Of a stretch of 64,000 bases of DNA, positions 29,949-38,986 are shown one piece after another. Position numbers and translations under genes: made by a program. The stretch is from an uncultured Lachnospiraceae bacterium (GTDB taxonomy: Bacteria; Bacillota; Clostridia; Lachnospirales; Lachnospiraceae). Where the stretch lies: contig CAKRCW010000002.1 in NCBI GenBank assembly GCA_934309145.1, forward strand, positions 274,818 to 338,817, written 5' to 3'. The notes under the pieces are model-generated. The model made no database searches. It had not been told where the DNA came from and saw only the letters and a program-made list of their open reading frames with translations. Numbering within the stretch: position 1 is the stretch's first letter; each line of letters begins with the position of its first letter.

Positions 29949-30172
29949 TATCAAATAATCACCGGCACATTTCCGGCTTATAAAGTGCGGGGGTGAGGCT
30001 TATGATAGTTAATATGCAGGGACGTTTGCGACAGCCGGCACTTAATGAGTGCGTAGCACGAATTTAGTACCGCTGCTCGGAGCAATCAAGTGGAAACGGT
30101 CCCGTAATATAACTATCATAAGCCTCACCCCCGCGCTTTATAAGCCGGAAATGTGCCAGTGATTATTTGATA
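29949..30172. repeat. Family I palindromic element, copy 1 (62-bp arms, conserved core)
   Basis: Bases 29949-30010 are the inverted repeat of 30111-30172 with 60 of 62 positions matching. They enclose a ~100-base core (30011-30110) with its own hairpins. The core, reverse-complemented, matches 56635-56725 at 85 of 91 positions, while the arms of the two copies are unrelated. The outer ten bases of the right arm (30163-30172) are the last codons and stop of trxB. The element sits between the convergent ends of pckA and trxB and could terminate transcription for trxB. Confidence 0.85.
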
Positions 30173-31086
30173 AAATCCTCCTCTACAGAAGAAATGGCAA
30201 CTGCTCCATCTGCTACAGCAGTTACAATCTGTCTTAAGCTCTTGGTTCTTACATCGCCTGCCGCATATATGCCCTTGACACTCGTCCTGCAATCCTCTCC
30301 TGCACAGATATAGCCTGCATCATCAAGCTTTACAAGATTCTTAACCAATTCACTCTGTGGCTTCATTCCAACTGCTATAAAAATTCCAGATACACTGAGC
30401 TTTGACTTCTCACTTGTTCTGTTATCATGTAAAATAAGCTCTTCTACGCTATTTTCTCCGCAGATTTCATCAACCTCGTAAAATGGCACGAACTCTATGT
30501 TATCCTTCGCAAATACTCTCTCCTGCAATACCTTTGCTCCGCGCAGGCCATCTCTTCTGTGTATAAGATAAACCTTATCACATATATTTGAGAGATATAA
30601 CGCATCTCCAAGGGCAACATCTCCGCCACCCACTACTGCAACTGTTTTTCCTTTGAAGAAAGCTCCATCGCAGGTTGCACAATATGACACCCCGGCACCT
30701 GACAGGCTATCCTCACCGGAGACATTTAACTTCTTGTGGGTTGCCCCTGTAGCTATTACGACAGCCTTAGCGTTAACTATATTACCATTTTCTAAGATTA
30801 CCTGCTTATAATCTCCCTTATCCTCTATTGATGTAATGTTTCCTTCCATAAATGGCACATCCAGCTTATCAGCATGCTCTCTGAACTTAACGGACAAATC
30901 ATATCCGCTCACTCCGTAATCACCCAGATAATTATCTATTCTGTCTGTCACTATTATCTGTCCGCCACTTATCATTTCCTTCTCAACAACTACCTCGTCA
31001 AGTGTAGCTCTTTTAGCATATACTGCCGCAGAAAGTCCTGCCGGGCCACTGCCAATTATCACAATGTCCTTCATATTCTCGCTCAT
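30163..31086 (-). CDS. trxB: Thioredoxin reductase
   Basis: The 307-residue flavoprotein has the N-terminal FAD site VIIGSGPAGLSAAVYA, the redox CATC within SYCATCDGAFF, the NADPH site AVVGGGDVALGDA and the C-terminal AAGDVRTK. It passes electrons to thioredoxin-like proteins; the CIPC thioredoxin encoded further upstream is a plausible partner. ATG 31086 is chosen because GGAGG lies 6 bases upstream; the longer reading needs a TTG that overlaps it. It follows hemL by two bases. Its last codons form part of a palindromic element. Confidence 0.92.
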   Translation of the reverse strand: MSENMKDIVIIGSGPAGLSAAVYAKRATLDEVVVEKEMISGGQIIVTDRIDNYLGDYGVSGYDLSVKFREHADKLDVPFMEGNITSIEDKGDYKQVILENGNIVNAKAVVIATGATHKKLNVSGEDSLSGAGVSYCATCDGAFFKGKTVAVVGGGDVALGDALYLSNICDKVYLIHRRDGLRGAKVLQERVFAKDNIEFVPFYEVDEICGENSVEELILHDNRTSEKSKLSVSGIFIAVGMKPQSELVKNLVKLDDAGYICAGEDCRTSVKGIYAAGDVRTKSLRQIVTAVADGAVAISSVEEDFIK

Positions 31087-31088
31087 TT

Positions 31089-32360
31089 TTACCTCCAAAA
31101 CTCTTCTATAAGTCTACAGGTTGTCTCTATATCTGAATCTGTATGTGCCGCTGATATAAACATTGCCTCAAACTGTGATGGAGCAAGATTTATACCATGC
31201 TCAAGCATATATCTAAAATATTCTGCATATTTTTCGGTATCTGAAGTAGTTGCTGTGTCCATATCCACCACATCACTTTCCGTGAAAAATACGCTCATAA
31301 GTGAACCTATCTGATTGACTGTAACCTTGCCCCCTGAAGCCCTTCGCACTGTATCAGAAAGCTTAGCTGTGTTTTGCTCTATCTTAGTGTAGATGTCCCT
31401 ATTTGCCTGTAAAAGCTTCAGCGTTTCTATTCCCGCTGTCATAGCTATAGGATTACCGGACAGTGTACCTGCCTGATACACAGGACCTACCGGTGCTACA
31501 AACTCCATTATTTCACGACTTCCGCCATATGCACCAACCGGCATACCACCACCCACTATTTTACCAAGAGTAGTAATATCCGGTGTTACACCAAAATATT
31601 CCTGAGCTCCGCCAAGAGCCAGTCTGAACCCTGTTATTACCTCATCAAATATAAGCAATGCCCCATATGTCTTAGTTATATCTCTCACAAAATTAAGGAA
31701 GCCTTCCTTCGGTGGCACAACACCCATATTGGCTGCCACAGGCTCTATGACAACTGCTGCTATTTTATCCCTATACTCTTCAAATAAGCGTTTGACAGAA
31801 GCCTCGTTGTTATACTCGGCAATCAATGTGTATTTTGTATATCCCGCAGGAACTCCTGCACTGTCTGGAACCGCCTGTGTCAGAGCACCAGAACCAGCCT
31901 TTACAAGAAGTCCGTCTGAATGTCCATGATAACAGCCTCTAAACTTGATTATATATTCTCTCCCTGTGTAACCTCTGGCAAGACGGATTGCACTCATAAC
32001 CGCCTCTGTTCCAGAGCTTACCATCCTTGTCATCTCCATAGATGGCATGATATCCGCTATAAGCTCGGCTATCTCCAATTCCTTTCTTGTAGGAGCACCA
32101 AATGTAAGTCCGTCATAGCACGCATTTGTCACAGCCTGTATAACCTTCTCATGTGCATGACCAAGTATTCCCGGTCCCCATGAGCATACATAATCTATAT
32201 ACTCATTGCCATCCTCATCATAAATATGCGAGCCGGATGCTCTCTTTATGAATATAGGATTTCTTCCAACAGAGCGATATGCCCTGACAGGGGAATTAAC
32301 TCCTCCCGGAATGTGCTTTACAGATTCTTCAAATAATTTATCTGAGTTAGTGAATTTCAT
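31089..32360 (-). CDS. hemL: Glutamate-1-semialdehyde 2,1-aminomutase
   Basis: The 423-residue PLP enzyme has GGVNSPVRAY at the N terminus, SSGTEAVMSAIRLARG, IFDEVITGFR and the PLP lysine in TTLGKIVGGGMPVGAYGG. It converts glutamate-1-semialdehyde to 5-aminolevulinate, following HemA. The ATG at 32358-32360 overlaps the hemB stop (TAATG) with GGAGG 7 bases upstream, so the pair is translationally coupled. Confidence 0.95.
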   Translation of the reverse strand: MKFTNSDKLFEESVKHIPGGVNSPVRAYRSVGRNPIFIKRASGSHIYDEDGNEYIDYVCSWGPGILGHAHEKVIQAVTNACYDGLTFGAPTRKELEIAELIADIMPSMEMTRMVSSGTEAVMSAIRLARGYTGREYIIKFRGCYHGHSDGLLVKAGSGALTQAVPDSAGVPAGYTKYTLIAEYNNEASVKRLFEEYRDKIAAVVIEPVAANMGVVPPKEGFLNFVRDITKTYGALLIFDEVITGFRLALGGAQEYFGVTPDITTLGKIVGGGMPVGAYGGSREIMEFVAPVGPVYQAGTLSGNPIAMTAGIETLKLLQANRDIYTKIEQNTAKLSDTVRRASGGKVTVNQIGSLMSVFFTESDVVDMDTATTSDTEKYAEYFRYMLEHGINLAPSQFEAMFISAAHTDSDIETTCRLIEEFWR

Positions 32361-33325
32361 TATTCTTCCTCCAGCCATCTTGCCACATCAAGTGCATGAT
32401 AAGTAATAATCATAGTTGCTCCTGCCCTCTTCATGGCAATCATGTTCTCCATAACTATTCTCTTCTCATCTATCCAGCCATTTTGGGCTGCTGCCTTTAC
32501 CATGGAATACTCACCACTTACATTGTATACTGCAAGCGGATAGTTGCTCATTTCTCTCACCTTGCTGACAATATCAAGGTACGCAAGTGCAGGCTTAACC
32601 ATTATGATATCCGCACCCTCTGTGATATCTGCCTCGCACTCTCTGATTGCCTCCCTGCCATTTGCAGGATCCATCTGATAGGTTCTTCTGTCGCCAAACG
32701 AAGGGGCTGAATGTGCTGCGTCACGGAAAGGTGAATAGTAGCCTGAGGCAAATTTGGCACTATAGCCCATGAGAATAGTATCTGTTAAACCCGCATCATC
32801 TAATGCCTTTCTCAAATACTCTATATGACCGTCCATCATATCAGATGGGGCAATCATATCCGCACCCGCATTTGCAAGCGTCACAGCCATCTTAGCAAGC
32901 AGAGGCAAGGTCTCATCATTTAATATCCTGCCATCATGCACAAGACCACAGTGTCCATGTGAGGTGTACTCACACAGGCAGACATCAGCAATGATAATTA
33001 GCTCAGGGGCAAGCTTCTTTATCTCACGAACAGCTCTCTGGGTGATACCATTTTCATCGTATGCACCGCTTCCGCACTCATCCTTATGGTCAGGAATTCC
33101 AAATATTAATATTGCCTTTATGCCTGCGTCAAGAATACGGTCTAACTCTTCCTTAAATGTGTCTATCGTGTACTGATATATACCAGGCATAGAGGGCACG
33201 GGAATCTTCTCGTTGCTGCCCTCCTTTATAAATACAGGGTATACAAGGTCATCCTTTGTGACAACAGTCTCTCTTACGAGACTCCTGATATTATCATTTT
33301 CTCTAAGTCGTCTTAACCTTATCAT
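32360..33325 (-). CDS. hemB: Delta-aminolevulinic acid dehydratase (porphobilinogen synthase)
   Basis: The 321-residue enzyme has RLRRLRENDNIR at the start, the Schiff-base lysines in MGYSAKFASGYY and IIMVKPALAYLD, and YNVSGEYSM. It condenses two 5-aminolevulinate molecules to porphobilinogen. The metal-site segment DVCLCEYTSHGHCG retains three cysteines, which suggests a zinc-type enzyme. ATG 33325 overlaps the stop of the CobA-HemD gene (TAATG) and has GGGAGG 7 bases upstream. Confidence 0.95.
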   Translation of the reverse strand: MIRLRRLRENDNIRSLVRETVVTKDDLVYPVFIKEGSNEKIPVPSMPGIYQYTIDTFKEELDRILDAGIKAILIFGIPDHKDECGSGAYDENGITQRAVREIKKLAPELIIIADVCLCEYTSHGHCGLVHDGRILNDETLPLLAKMAVTLANAGADMIAPSDMMDGHIEYLRKALDDAGLTDTILMGYSAKFASGYYSPFRDAAHSAPSFGDRRTYQMDPANGREAIRECEADITEGADIIMVKPALAYLDIVSKVREMSNYPLAVYNVSGEYSMVKAAAQNGWIDEKRIVMENMIAMKRAGATMIITYHALDVARWLEEE

Positions 33326-34818
33326 TAGTCTGCCTCCCATTTCTCAATAAATGCTTCTATAAGATGTGCGCTGTCGCACTGTCCTGGCACAACGTCACAA
33401 GATATACCATATTTCATCAATTCATCTGCGGTCACCTTTCCTATAGCGCCTATCAAAGGTCTTTGTTTTCCATCATTCTTAAAGGTTTCCATAGCTCCTT
33501 CTTCAATCAGAGCACCCGCAAATGCCCTGACACCAGACGCACTCGCAAATATAAGTGCATCCATACTGTAAATATCATCAAAATATTCAGTCTTTGAACC
33601 GGTCACGCTATATATAGGAACTATATTAACATCAATATTATTGTCAGCTAATATCTCTACCATACGCTCGCTTCCCTCTTTTGCTCTCGCAATAAGAAGC
33701 TTCTCGCCACTGTTCATAACCTTGGCAAGTCCTAAAGCCATACTCTCTGTGGTATACTCATCAGGGACAAAATCTGCATGAAAGCCCATATCCGAAAGTG
33801 CAGTCATAGTACCACTTCCGACAACAGCAAACTTAATATGTGCAAATGCCCTGTAATCGATACCATTTCTCTTTACTGCATCAAAGAACACCCTTATACC
33901 ATTCTGGCTTGTAAATCCAATCCAGCTATATTCTTTTAGGTTGTTAAGCTCTCTGTCAAGTATATCGCCATTTTCAGGTATAACCTCCATATTGCATACC
34001 GAAAATAAGCCTGCTCCCTTTTTTTCAAGGCTTGCTCTAAGCTTCTGTCTTAGCGGTCTCGTCCCTACTACTCCAAACTGCTTGCCCTGCAATACGCCAA
34101 GGTTCTCTGTCTTAAAGTTATATGTAGCAGTCTCGCCAATCACTATTATAGCAGGTGATTTCAAATGAGCCACCTTAACCCTGTCACATATATCTAAAAG
34201 ACTTCCAGTTACCCTCTTCTCCCCCGGAAGTGTTCCATTCGATATAACAGATACAGGCGTATTTTCATCTGTTCCCTCGGATAACAGCTTTTTCACTATT
34301 TCAGGGAGCTTGCCTAACCCCATCAGTATCACACTTGTTCCATCAGTATGGTGTATGTGACTTAACGCATTTTCCCCCTCATCCTTGGTGTGTCCGGTAA
34401 ATACATGAAAGCTTCTGGCAACCTCACGATGTGTAACCGGAATTCCCATGAGCTCAGGCACAGCTATAGCCGAGGTCACACCCGGAACCAACTGATATGG
34501 TATACCATTCTCCCGAAGTGCAAGAACCTCCTCGCCGCCACGTCCAAATACAAATGAATCGCCACCTTTTAGCCTGACAACCATATCATATTTCTTTCCC
34601 ATAGAGGTGAGTATCTCATTTATCTCATCCTGTTTTCTGTAATGCGCTCCCGCCTTCTTGCCAACGTATATCTTCACACAGTCCGGCTTGACTAAGTCTA
34701 AAAGCTCACCTGTTCCAAGCCTGTCATATATAAGAACATCACAGTTTTTAATAAGCTCTATTCCCTTGTATGTAATAAGTCCCGGATTGCCCGGACCTGC
34801 TCCAACCAAATAAACCAT
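33325..34818 (-). CDS. Fused uroporphyrinogen-III methyltransferase and uroporphyrinogen-III synthase (CobA-HemD)
   Basis: Residues about 1-240 are the SUMT/CobA methyltransferase (VYLVGAGPGNPGLITYKG, then VVRLKGGDSFVFGRGGEE and PGVTSAIAVPELMGIPVTHR). Residues about 250-497 are HemD-like (VVGTRPLRQKLRASLEKKGA, IGFTSQNGIRVFFDA, and FASASGVRAF). One polypeptide thus closes the tetrapyrrole ring and methylates it twice to precorrin-2. This fusion is known in clostridia. With the SirC-HemC fusion upstream it commits the pathway to siroheme or B12 rather than heme; no hemE, hemN or hemH is in the window. Confidence 0.94.
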   Translation of the reverse strand: MVYLVGAGPGNPGLITYKGIELIKNCDVLIYDRLGTGELLDLVKPDCVKIYVGKKAGAHYRKQDEINEILTSMGKKYDMVVRLKGGDSFVFGRGGEEVLALRENGIPYQLVPGVTSAIAVPELMGIPVTHREVARSFHVFTGHTKDEGENALSHIHHTDGTSVILMGLGKLPEIVKKLLSEGTDENTPVSVISNGTLPGEKRVTGSLLDICDRVKVAHLKSPAIIVIGETATYNFKTENLGVLQGKQFGVVGTRPLRQKLRASLEKKGAGLFSVCNMEVIPENGDILDRELNNLKEYSWIGFTSQNGIRVFFDAVKRNGIDYRAFAHIKFAVVGSGTMTALSDMGFHADFVPDEYTTESMALGLAKVMNSGEKLLIARAKEGSERMVEILADNNIDVNIVPIYSVTGSKTEYFDDIYSMDALIFASASGVRAFAGALIEEGAMETFKNDGKQRPLIGAIGKVTADELMKYGISCDVVPGQCDSAHLIEAFIEKWEAD

Positions 34819-34845
34819 AATCTATTCCTATCTCTTTAATTTATA

Positions 34846-36270
34846 TCATCCACACAATTCGTCTATCAACGAATCAACCTCTGACTTATCTCCTGTGACC
34901 TTTTTCTTACATACCTCGCCCTCTCTGGCGTTCATAAGCTCTATGGCAAGCTTGTCACCATGTAAAACCGCATAAACTCCTATAGGCTCATGACAGCCTG
35001 CGTTAAGTCTTGTCAGCACACTTCTTTCAATCTCAAGTATAAATGCCGTATCTGTATCAGATATTGCACAGGCAAGCTCTTTGCTCCTGCCTGTATTTCT
35101 CGTCTCAACAGCTATTATTCCCTGTCCTGCGGCAGGAAGAATATCGTCAGTATCTAAATATTCGTATATAAGCTCATTATCATTGCAGGCATTAAGGCGC
35201 TCTATTCCAGCAGCAGCAAGAATTATCGCATCGTATTCTCCACTCTTAAGCTTATCTATTCTGGTTCCAACATTGCCCCTCAGATTTTTACATATTGCAT
35301 CAGGGTAGAGCATGCTTATCTGGCACTGCCTTCTTAAGCTGCTTGTTCCTACCACGAACTCACCAGTCTTATCAAGTCCGGACTTATATATAAGCACGTC
35401 ATTAGCTCTGGCTCTCGGAAGAACTGCGGCTATGTTAAGCCCCTTTCTGCAAGGATTTGGCATATCCTTTGCACTGTGAACAGCCATGTCTATCGTTCCA
35501 TCAGCTAAAGCATTTTCAATCTCCTCAACAAATACAGCCTTGCCGCCAAATGCACTTACCGGAACATCCTTTTGCTTATCACCCTTTGTAGTGAGAATCA
35601 CCTTTTCAAATGTGTAGTCAGGAAATTTGCATTTCAGCCTATCAATAACCATATCCGTCTGGACAAGTGCAAGCGCACTTCCACGAGTTCCAAGCTTAAT
35701 AATCTTTTCATTAATCTTCTTATCAAGAATATCCATAAATATCTCTTTTCTTTCCTTTTCGCTGGCTCCGCGCTCTATAATTGAATCTCTGAGTAAGCCC
35801 ATCTCATCGGCTATTCTTCCATAATCATCCCTTAAATCTGCCGCTATATCCTTCTTAATCTTAGCTGCAAGAAGCGGACTGCTACCGCCTGTTGAAACCG
35901 ATATTACAACATCTCCCTGTTTGATTATAGCAGGAAAATAAAAGTCACAGTCCTTCTTCACGTCAACAACATTGACAAGAATCCTTCTATCGCGGCATTC
36001 CTTTGCAAAGTGCTCATTTAACCCGCTGTCGTCTGTCGCCATGATAACCACGTCTGCACCATCTATATCATCAATTACAGCTTCTCTCTCAATTATATGT
36101 AATCTGTCGCATTTATAATCATATATGCCCTGTGACACAACAGGCGCGATAAGTGTAACAACTGCGCCAAAGCTAAGCATCTGCTCTGCCTTTCTTGCCG
36201 CCACCTTACCTCCACCGACGATAAGACATTTCTTATCATCCATCTGTATCATAAACGGAAAAAAAGCCAT
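34846..36270 (-). CDS. Fused precorrin-2 dehydrogenase and porphobilinogen deaminase (SirC-HemC)
   Basis: Residues 1-~190 are a Met8/CysG-N-like NAD-dependent dehydrogenase (CLIVGGGKVAARKAEQML, then FYFPAIIKQGDVVISVSTGG). Residues ~196-474 are HemC (KLGTRGSALALVQTDMV, VHSAKDMP, GTSSLRRQ), with the dipyrromethane-cofactor cysteine at 426 in AGCHEPIG. The protein therefore makes hydroxymethylbilane from porphobilinogen. It also oxidises precorrin-2 to sirohydrochlorin, two steps either side of the CobA-HemD reactions. Both active-site sets look intact. The ATG overlaps the hemA stop. Confidence 0.93.
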   Translation of the reverse strand: MAFFPFMIQMDDKKCLIVGGGKVAARKAEQMLSFGAVVTLIAPVVSQGIYDYKCDRLHIIEREAVIDDIDGADVVIMATDDSGLNEHFAKECRDRRILVNVVDVKKDCDFYFPAIIKQGDVVISVSTGGSSPLLAAKIKKDIAADLRDDYGRIADEMGLLRDSIIERGASEKERKEIFMDILDKKINEKIIKLGTRGSALALVQTDMVIDRLKCKFPDYTFEKVILTTKGDKQKDVPVSAFGGKAVFVEEIENALADGTIDMAVHSAKDMPNPCRKGLNIAAVLPRARANDVLIYKSGLDKTGEFVVGTSSLRRQCQISMLYPDAICKNLRGNVGTRIDKLKSGEYDAIILAAAGIERLNACNDNELIYEYLDTDDILPAAGQGIIAVETRNTGRSKELACAISDTDTAFILEIERSVLTRLNAGCHEPIGVYAVLHGDKLAIELMNAREGEVCKKKVTGDKSEVDSLIDELCG

Positions 36271-37433
36271 TATATATCCTCCTTAACCGTATCTAAAACC
36301 TTCGCAAAGGTCTCATAATCAAGCTCATCCTTAAGCTTGTAGATAAGCCACATGGCACTTTTTTTGCCAAGCCTTTCAACCACATCGCCATATGCCTCTA
36401 TATATCCTCTAAGAGCAAGCACCCTCTTCATCTCGTCAACCCTCTCAAGAACAACAGAGTCAATGCGTGCCGCCTCAGTCATTTTCTTATCATTATTATC
36501 CTTTGCCAAGTCCTTGATATAATCAATATTTCTCACAATACATCCATCAAGCTTAGCAATATCCTCATCTATATCTCTAGGGACAGCCAAATCAAGGTAC
36601 AGCTGCCTTGTCGCTGATGTCCTTATCTTCTTAACATTTCCAGCCAGAAATGTATAGTGTGGGCTGTTTGTAACACTGACTATAACATCTGCCCACTCAA
36701 CAAATTCATATCTCCTGTCATAATGAACCCACGAAACTCTGTCACTGTTAATTACACGGACAAGCGCCTCACGATGCTTCCTGCTAGTGCCTATAACTCT
36801 TACATCCTTACATGCATCTAACACGTCCTTCATCACGATGCTTCCCATCTCACCAGCCGCACCAATAATTAAAATATGTGGTTCCTTAGTGTTGGCACAA
36901 AAATCCATAATTGCAGATGTAGCAAGCGTGCCAACCGATACAGGAAGCCTTGTCATAAGGGATTTCTCTGCCATCTCCTTCGCAAGATGGAGTGCTCCCT
37001 GAAATATCATATTAAGCTCCGTATTTACTACGCCATAGTCTTTAGCAGCAAGATAAGCCTGCTTTACCTGTCTGATTATCTCCACCTCACCAAGCACAGC
37101 AGAATCAAGACCACAAACTACCCTGTACAAATGCTTTATACTACTGTCCTCACCGTATCTCATAGAAATATCTCTGAAAAGCTCTATCGAAATACCCTTT
37201 ATGCCGCATATCATACGCTCAACATCCTCGTATCTCGCGTTGCCCGAATAATATATCTCACTTCTGTTGCAGGTCATAAGGAGAATTATGGCATCTATGT
37301 CCGTGCTATCACCACTGGTACAATCCTTCGACTTAACTATATCGTAAAAGTCTCTTATCTCCTCATCATTAAATGCAAATATTTCTCTCTGCCCTGTTGT
37401 TGAATTTTTATGGCTAATACTTATACATTTCAT
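36270..37433 (-). CDS. hemA: Glutamyl-tRNA reductase
   Basis: The 387-residue protein has the catalytic cysteine motif MTCNRSEIYY, AVLGEVEIIRQVKQAY and the NADPH site LIIGAAGEMGSIVMKDV. It reduces glutamyl-tRNA to glutamate-1-semialdehyde, the entry to C5 tetrapyrrole synthesis. It is the first gene of a five-gene operon that ends in hemL and trxB. The dimerisation domain is present but short, giving a length slightly under the usual ~415. It is separated from the sulfur genes by a terminator; its own promoter must lie in 37434-37491, where I see no strong boxes. Confidence 0.93.
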   Translation of the reverse strand: MKCISISHKNSTTGQREIFAFNDEEIRDFYDIVKSKDCTSGDSTDIDAIILLMTCNRSEIYYSGNARYEDVERMICGIKGISIELFRDISMRYGEDSSIKHLYRVVCGLDSAVLGEVEIIRQVKQAYLAAKDYGVVNTELNMIFQGALHLAKEMAEKSLMTRLPVSVGTLATSAIMDFCANTKEPHILIIGAAGEMGSIVMKDVLDACKDVRVIGTSRKHREALVRVINSDRVSWVHYDRRYEFVEWADVIVSVTNSPHYTFLAGNVKKIRTSATRQLYLDLAVPRDIDEDIAKLDGCIVRNIDYIKDLAKDNNDKKMTEAARIDSVVLERVDEMKRVLALRGYIEAYGDVVERLGKKSAMWLIYKLKDELDYETFAKVLDTVKEDI

Positions 37434-37491
37434 ATCATAACACCTGACACATAATTAATTTGCTAATTCTAATAGCTGATATCTAATACAA

Positions 37492-37524
37492 TAAAAGAAG
37501 GCAGCATCTAAGACTGCCTTCTTC
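37492..37524 (-). terminator. Intrinsic terminator of the sulfur-assimilation operon
   Basis: Read on the minus strand, GAAGGCAG (37521-37514) pairs perfectly with CTGCCTTC (37504-37497) and is followed by TTTTATT. It lies 11 bases past the JAMM gene stop, so it separates the sulfur operon from hemA, although partial read-through is possible. Confidence 0.85.
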
Positions 37525-37534
37525 GTTAAAGGTT

Positions 37535-37948
37535 TTATGATATAACTAATTCTTCCTTAGTAACATTCTTATTCTCATCGATATTGAAAGCATTTAAAAC
37601 AGGATGCTCAATATCCATCAGGGATAGAATCAGATAATTCACCTTAGAATCATATGCAAGTCTCTTATCCTCCTCTGATGGTCTTGACGGTGATTCAGGA
37701 TGTGAGTGGAAGTTGCCTAATAGCTCTAATCCGTTGGCACGCATATCCTTGATGGCTTTAAGCTGTTCCTTCGGATCCATTGAAAAATGCTCATTGCTCG
37801 CATCAATGTTGGTGAGCAGATAAACCTTCTTAATGTGCTTGCCATCAGCTTCCCTCACGCCACCTATCAGTCCGCAGGACTCATTTGGAAGACCTTCTTT
37901 ACAATGCTCTAATATTTTATCATAATCTTCTCTAGACATAAATAACAT
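37535..37948 (-). CDS. JAMM/Mov34 metalloprotease (Mec+/HcyD-like)
   Basis: The 137-residue protein has a complete JAMM motif: Glu23, His81, His83, Ser91 and Asp94 (in FHSHPESPSRPSEED). Family members in sulfur clusters act as carboxypeptidases on ubiquitin-like sulfur carriers. They either release cysteine or homocysteine from the carrier, or trim its C terminus to expose Gly-Gly. The neighbouring ThiS-like carrier ends GGGSF, two residues past the glycines, so trimming is needed; HcyD of Wolinella succinogenes does this. It is the last gene of the operon. Confidence 0.9.
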   Translation of the reverse strand: MLFMSREDYDKILEHCKEGLPNESCGLIGGVREADGKHIKKVYLLTNIDASNEHFSMDPKEQLKAIKDMRANGLELLGNFHSHPESPSRPSEEDKRLAYDSKVNYLILSLMDIEHPVLNAFNIDENKNVTKEELVIS

Positions 37949-37957
37949 ATTTTTTTC

Positions 37958-38764
37958 CTACTTTCCGTCACATTCTACCTGTTCGTAGTCAATAAGCTTG
38001 GTAATTGTTGGGTGCTCACCACATATCGGGCACTTGCCTGTTGCCTTAGGAAGCTTGATTGTGTGGAACTCCATAGTGAGTGCGTCATATGTGAGAAGTC
38101 TGCCTGTGAGCAAATCGCCAACACCGATAAGGTACTTGATTGCCTCCATAGCCTGTAAGCTTCCGATTACACCGCCCATTGCACCTATAACACCAGCCTG
38201 CTTACAGGTAGGAACTGCATCCTTTGGAGGTGGATTCTTGAATACACATCTGTAGCATGGTCCTTCTCCCGGTACATAGGTCATAAGCTGTCCCTTGAAT
38301 CTTATTATTCCAGCATGTGAAAATGGCTTCTTAGCCATAACGCAGGCATCATTAATAAGGAACTTTGCAGGGAAATTATCTGTTCCGTCAATTATAAAAT
38401 CATAGTCCTTTATAAGATCCATAATATTCTCAGATGTTACAAACTCTCTGTATGTATTAACTGTAACATCAGGGTTCATGGCATTCATTGTCTCCTTTGC
38501 AGACTTAACCTTAGCCTTGCCCACATCAGCAGTACCATGTATAATCTGTCTCTGCAAATTAGATAAATCTACCTCGTCTGCATCGACTATTCCTATTGTT
38601 CCAACTCCTGCTGCCGCAAGATACATAGCTGCCGGAGCACCGAGTCCACCGGCTCCTATGATAAGAACCTTTCCATTTAAAAGTTTTTTCTGTCCCTTTA
38701 CTCCGACCTCCTGCAATATAATGTGTCTGGAGTAACGTTCCATCTGTTCATTCGTAAATGCCAC
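37958..38764 (-). CDS. MoeB/ThiF-type E1-like adenylyltransferase (HcyF-like)
   Basis: The 268-residue protein has the ATP site IIGAGGLGAPAAMYLAAAGV, DLSNLQRQI, the DGTDNFPAKF segment and two CxxC pairs (CYRC and CPIC) for zinc. GVIGAMGGVIGSLQAMEAIK is the usual C-terminal helix. It lacks a rhodanese domain. It should adenylate the C terminus of the adjacent ThiS-like protein so that sulfide or a persulfide donor can form the thiocarboxylate. The ATG abuts the stop of the ThiS gene at 38764. Confidence 0.92.
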   Translation of the reverse strand: MAFTNEQMERYSRHIILQEVGVKGQKKLLNGKVLIIGAGGLGAPAAMYLAAAGVGTIGIVDADEVDLSNLQRQIIHGTADVGKAKVKSAKETMNAMNPDVTVNTYREFVTSENIMDLIKDYDFIIDGTDNFPAKFLINDACVMAKKPFSHAGIIRFKGQLMTYVPGEGPCYRCVFKNPPPKDAVPTCKQAGVIGAMGGVIGSLQAMEAIKYLIGVGDLLTGRLLTYDALTMEFHTIKLPKATGKCPICGEHPTITKLIDYEQVECDGK

Positions 38765-38973
38765 TAGAAACTACCTCCTCCCATGAAGTACAAAAATTCT
38801 ACTACGTCATTCTCGTTAAGGCTTGTCTTGTCGAAGTCCTCACTCTCAACGAAATCATCATTTACTGTTACTGTTACATAATCAGGATTTTCAACCTTCT
38901 CATCAACGATGAGCTTAGCAATAGTTGTACCCTCTTCAATGTCCTTTTTTACTCCTGCTACTGTTACTTTCAT
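38764..38973 (-). CDS. ThiS/MoaD-like sulfur carrier with C-terminal extension (HcyS-like)
   Basis: This 69-residue ubiquitin-like protein has the ThiS pattern (VTVNDDFV, then LNENDVVEFLYFMGGG). It ends Gly65-Gly66-Gly67-Ser68-Phe69 rather than at Gly-Gly. The Ser-Phe tail would have to be removed before E1 activation, which matches the JAMM protease two genes downstream. Its place between thioredoxin-like and E1 genes in a cluster with MetY supports a role in homocysteine rather than thiamin synthesis. A thiamin role cannot be excluded from sequence alone, but no thi gene is present. Confidence 0.9.
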   Translation of the reverse strand: MKVTVAGVKKDIEEGTTIAKLIVDEKVENPDYVTVTVNDDFVESEDFDKTSLNENDVVEFLYFMGGGSF

Positions 38974-38986
38974 TTATTTATCCCTC

